Of a DNA stretch of 64,000 nt, positions 63,712 to 64,000 are shown piece after piece. Position 1 is the first letter of the stretch. Each line of letters begins with the position of its first letter. The stretch covers positions 2,085,148 through 2,149,147 of the forward strand of contig QANY01009128.1 of NCBI GenBank assembly GCA_003255025.1. Direction: 5' to 3'. The notes beneath the pieces are model-generated. The model saw only the letters and a list, made by a program, of their open reading frames with translations. It made no database searches and had not been told where the DNA came from. The DNA is from Datisca glomerata (lineage: Eukaryota; Streptophyta; Magnoliopsida; Cucurbitales; Datiscaceae). The position numbers and the translations under genes were made by a program.

Positions 63712-64000
63712 TGTCAAAAATCACAACAACGAGTTTTCATGTAATCTCCTCCGTACGTAGAAATTCTCTCGACCTGGGAATCTACAAAACACAGACAAAG
63801 AATCGAAGGCGAGGAGAACCGGGGGATGGTTGCCCCACCTAAGGGCCTCCGATGCCTAAGCCAATATCCTGGCATTATTTTGACATAGTTTCCTCATGGG
63901 AGAAAATGACATACCTCTCTCTATAGTGTCTCGTAGATGGGGTATTTGTACCTGAAGTTCTATGGAGGAAGCGTGTCGAAAAACCCCATGAGTGTGTTAA
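63712..64000 (-). repeat. Gypsy-type LTR, cut by the window edge
   Basis: Sequence right of the primer-binding site should be the 5' LTR of the minus-strand element. It has higher GC content than the flanks and no coding potential. Its far end is beyond 64000. Confidence 0.4.

Overview
The window is nuclear DNA from a flowering plant, most likely a core eudicot. Its genes have short exons with clean GT/AG introns, and they belong to plant families: a plant-type purple acid phosphatase, a PLS-type PPR protein, a CYP85-clan P450, a CRM-domain mitochondrial splicing factor and a plant-mobile-domain protein. AT-rich spacers and many decayed plant retrotransposons lie between them. I cannot name the species.

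Positions 1-16.8 kb are gene-rich: the 3' exons of a purple acid phosphatase (+), a complete five-exon mitochondrial CAF-type intron-splicing factor (-), a single-exon DTW-domain tRNA-modification protein (-), a TMEM14/FAX membrane protein (+) divergent from it, a four-exon P450 (+), and an intronless PPR gene (-). Between the P450 and the PPR gene lies a 0.54 kb pseudogene copy of the 3' end of the seven-exon gene found at 27.3-32.2 kb.

Positions 17-27 kb are nested, broken elements: a minus-strand Ty1-copia, the 5' half of another copia whose gag is abruptly joined to a Helitron Pif1 helicase with a recognisable Helitron 3' end, and a minus-strand copia gag with its primer-binding site. At 27.3-32.2 kb is a seven-exon gene for a secreted protein that I do not recognise by name but that carries the signature of a permuted NlpC/P60-like (papain-fold) enzyme. 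A copia fragment with an internal inversion (32.4-33.9 kb) lies about 160 bp upstream of its start codon.

Positions 33.9-41.0 kb look like a decayed Mutator-like element. It contains a MULE transposase pseudogene, a complete 1783 bp hAT insertion with a perfect 8-bp target duplication, and a captured PCNA C-terminal fragment. A seven-exon VPS22/SNF8 (ESCRT-II) gene follows at 41.8-45.0 kb. Positions 45-51.4 kb hold degenerate repeats, a transposon-associated pseudogene, a long fold-back made of short repeats, and a 22-bp tandem array. An intact single-exon plant-mobile-domain gene is at 51.9-53.8 kb. The rest is retroelement: a Ty3-gypsy leader relic, the 3' two thirds of a copia, five tandem ~430-bp repeats that seem to derive from that copia's LTR, and the start of a minus-strand gypsy-type element running off the window.

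The host genes do not form a pathway; they are independent housekeeping or specialised-metabolism genes. The most unusual signals are an 18-bp palindromic box that recurs at three or four separate loci, the LTR-derived tandem array, the PCNA capture, the copia/Helitron chimera and the permuted-papain-like secreted protein.
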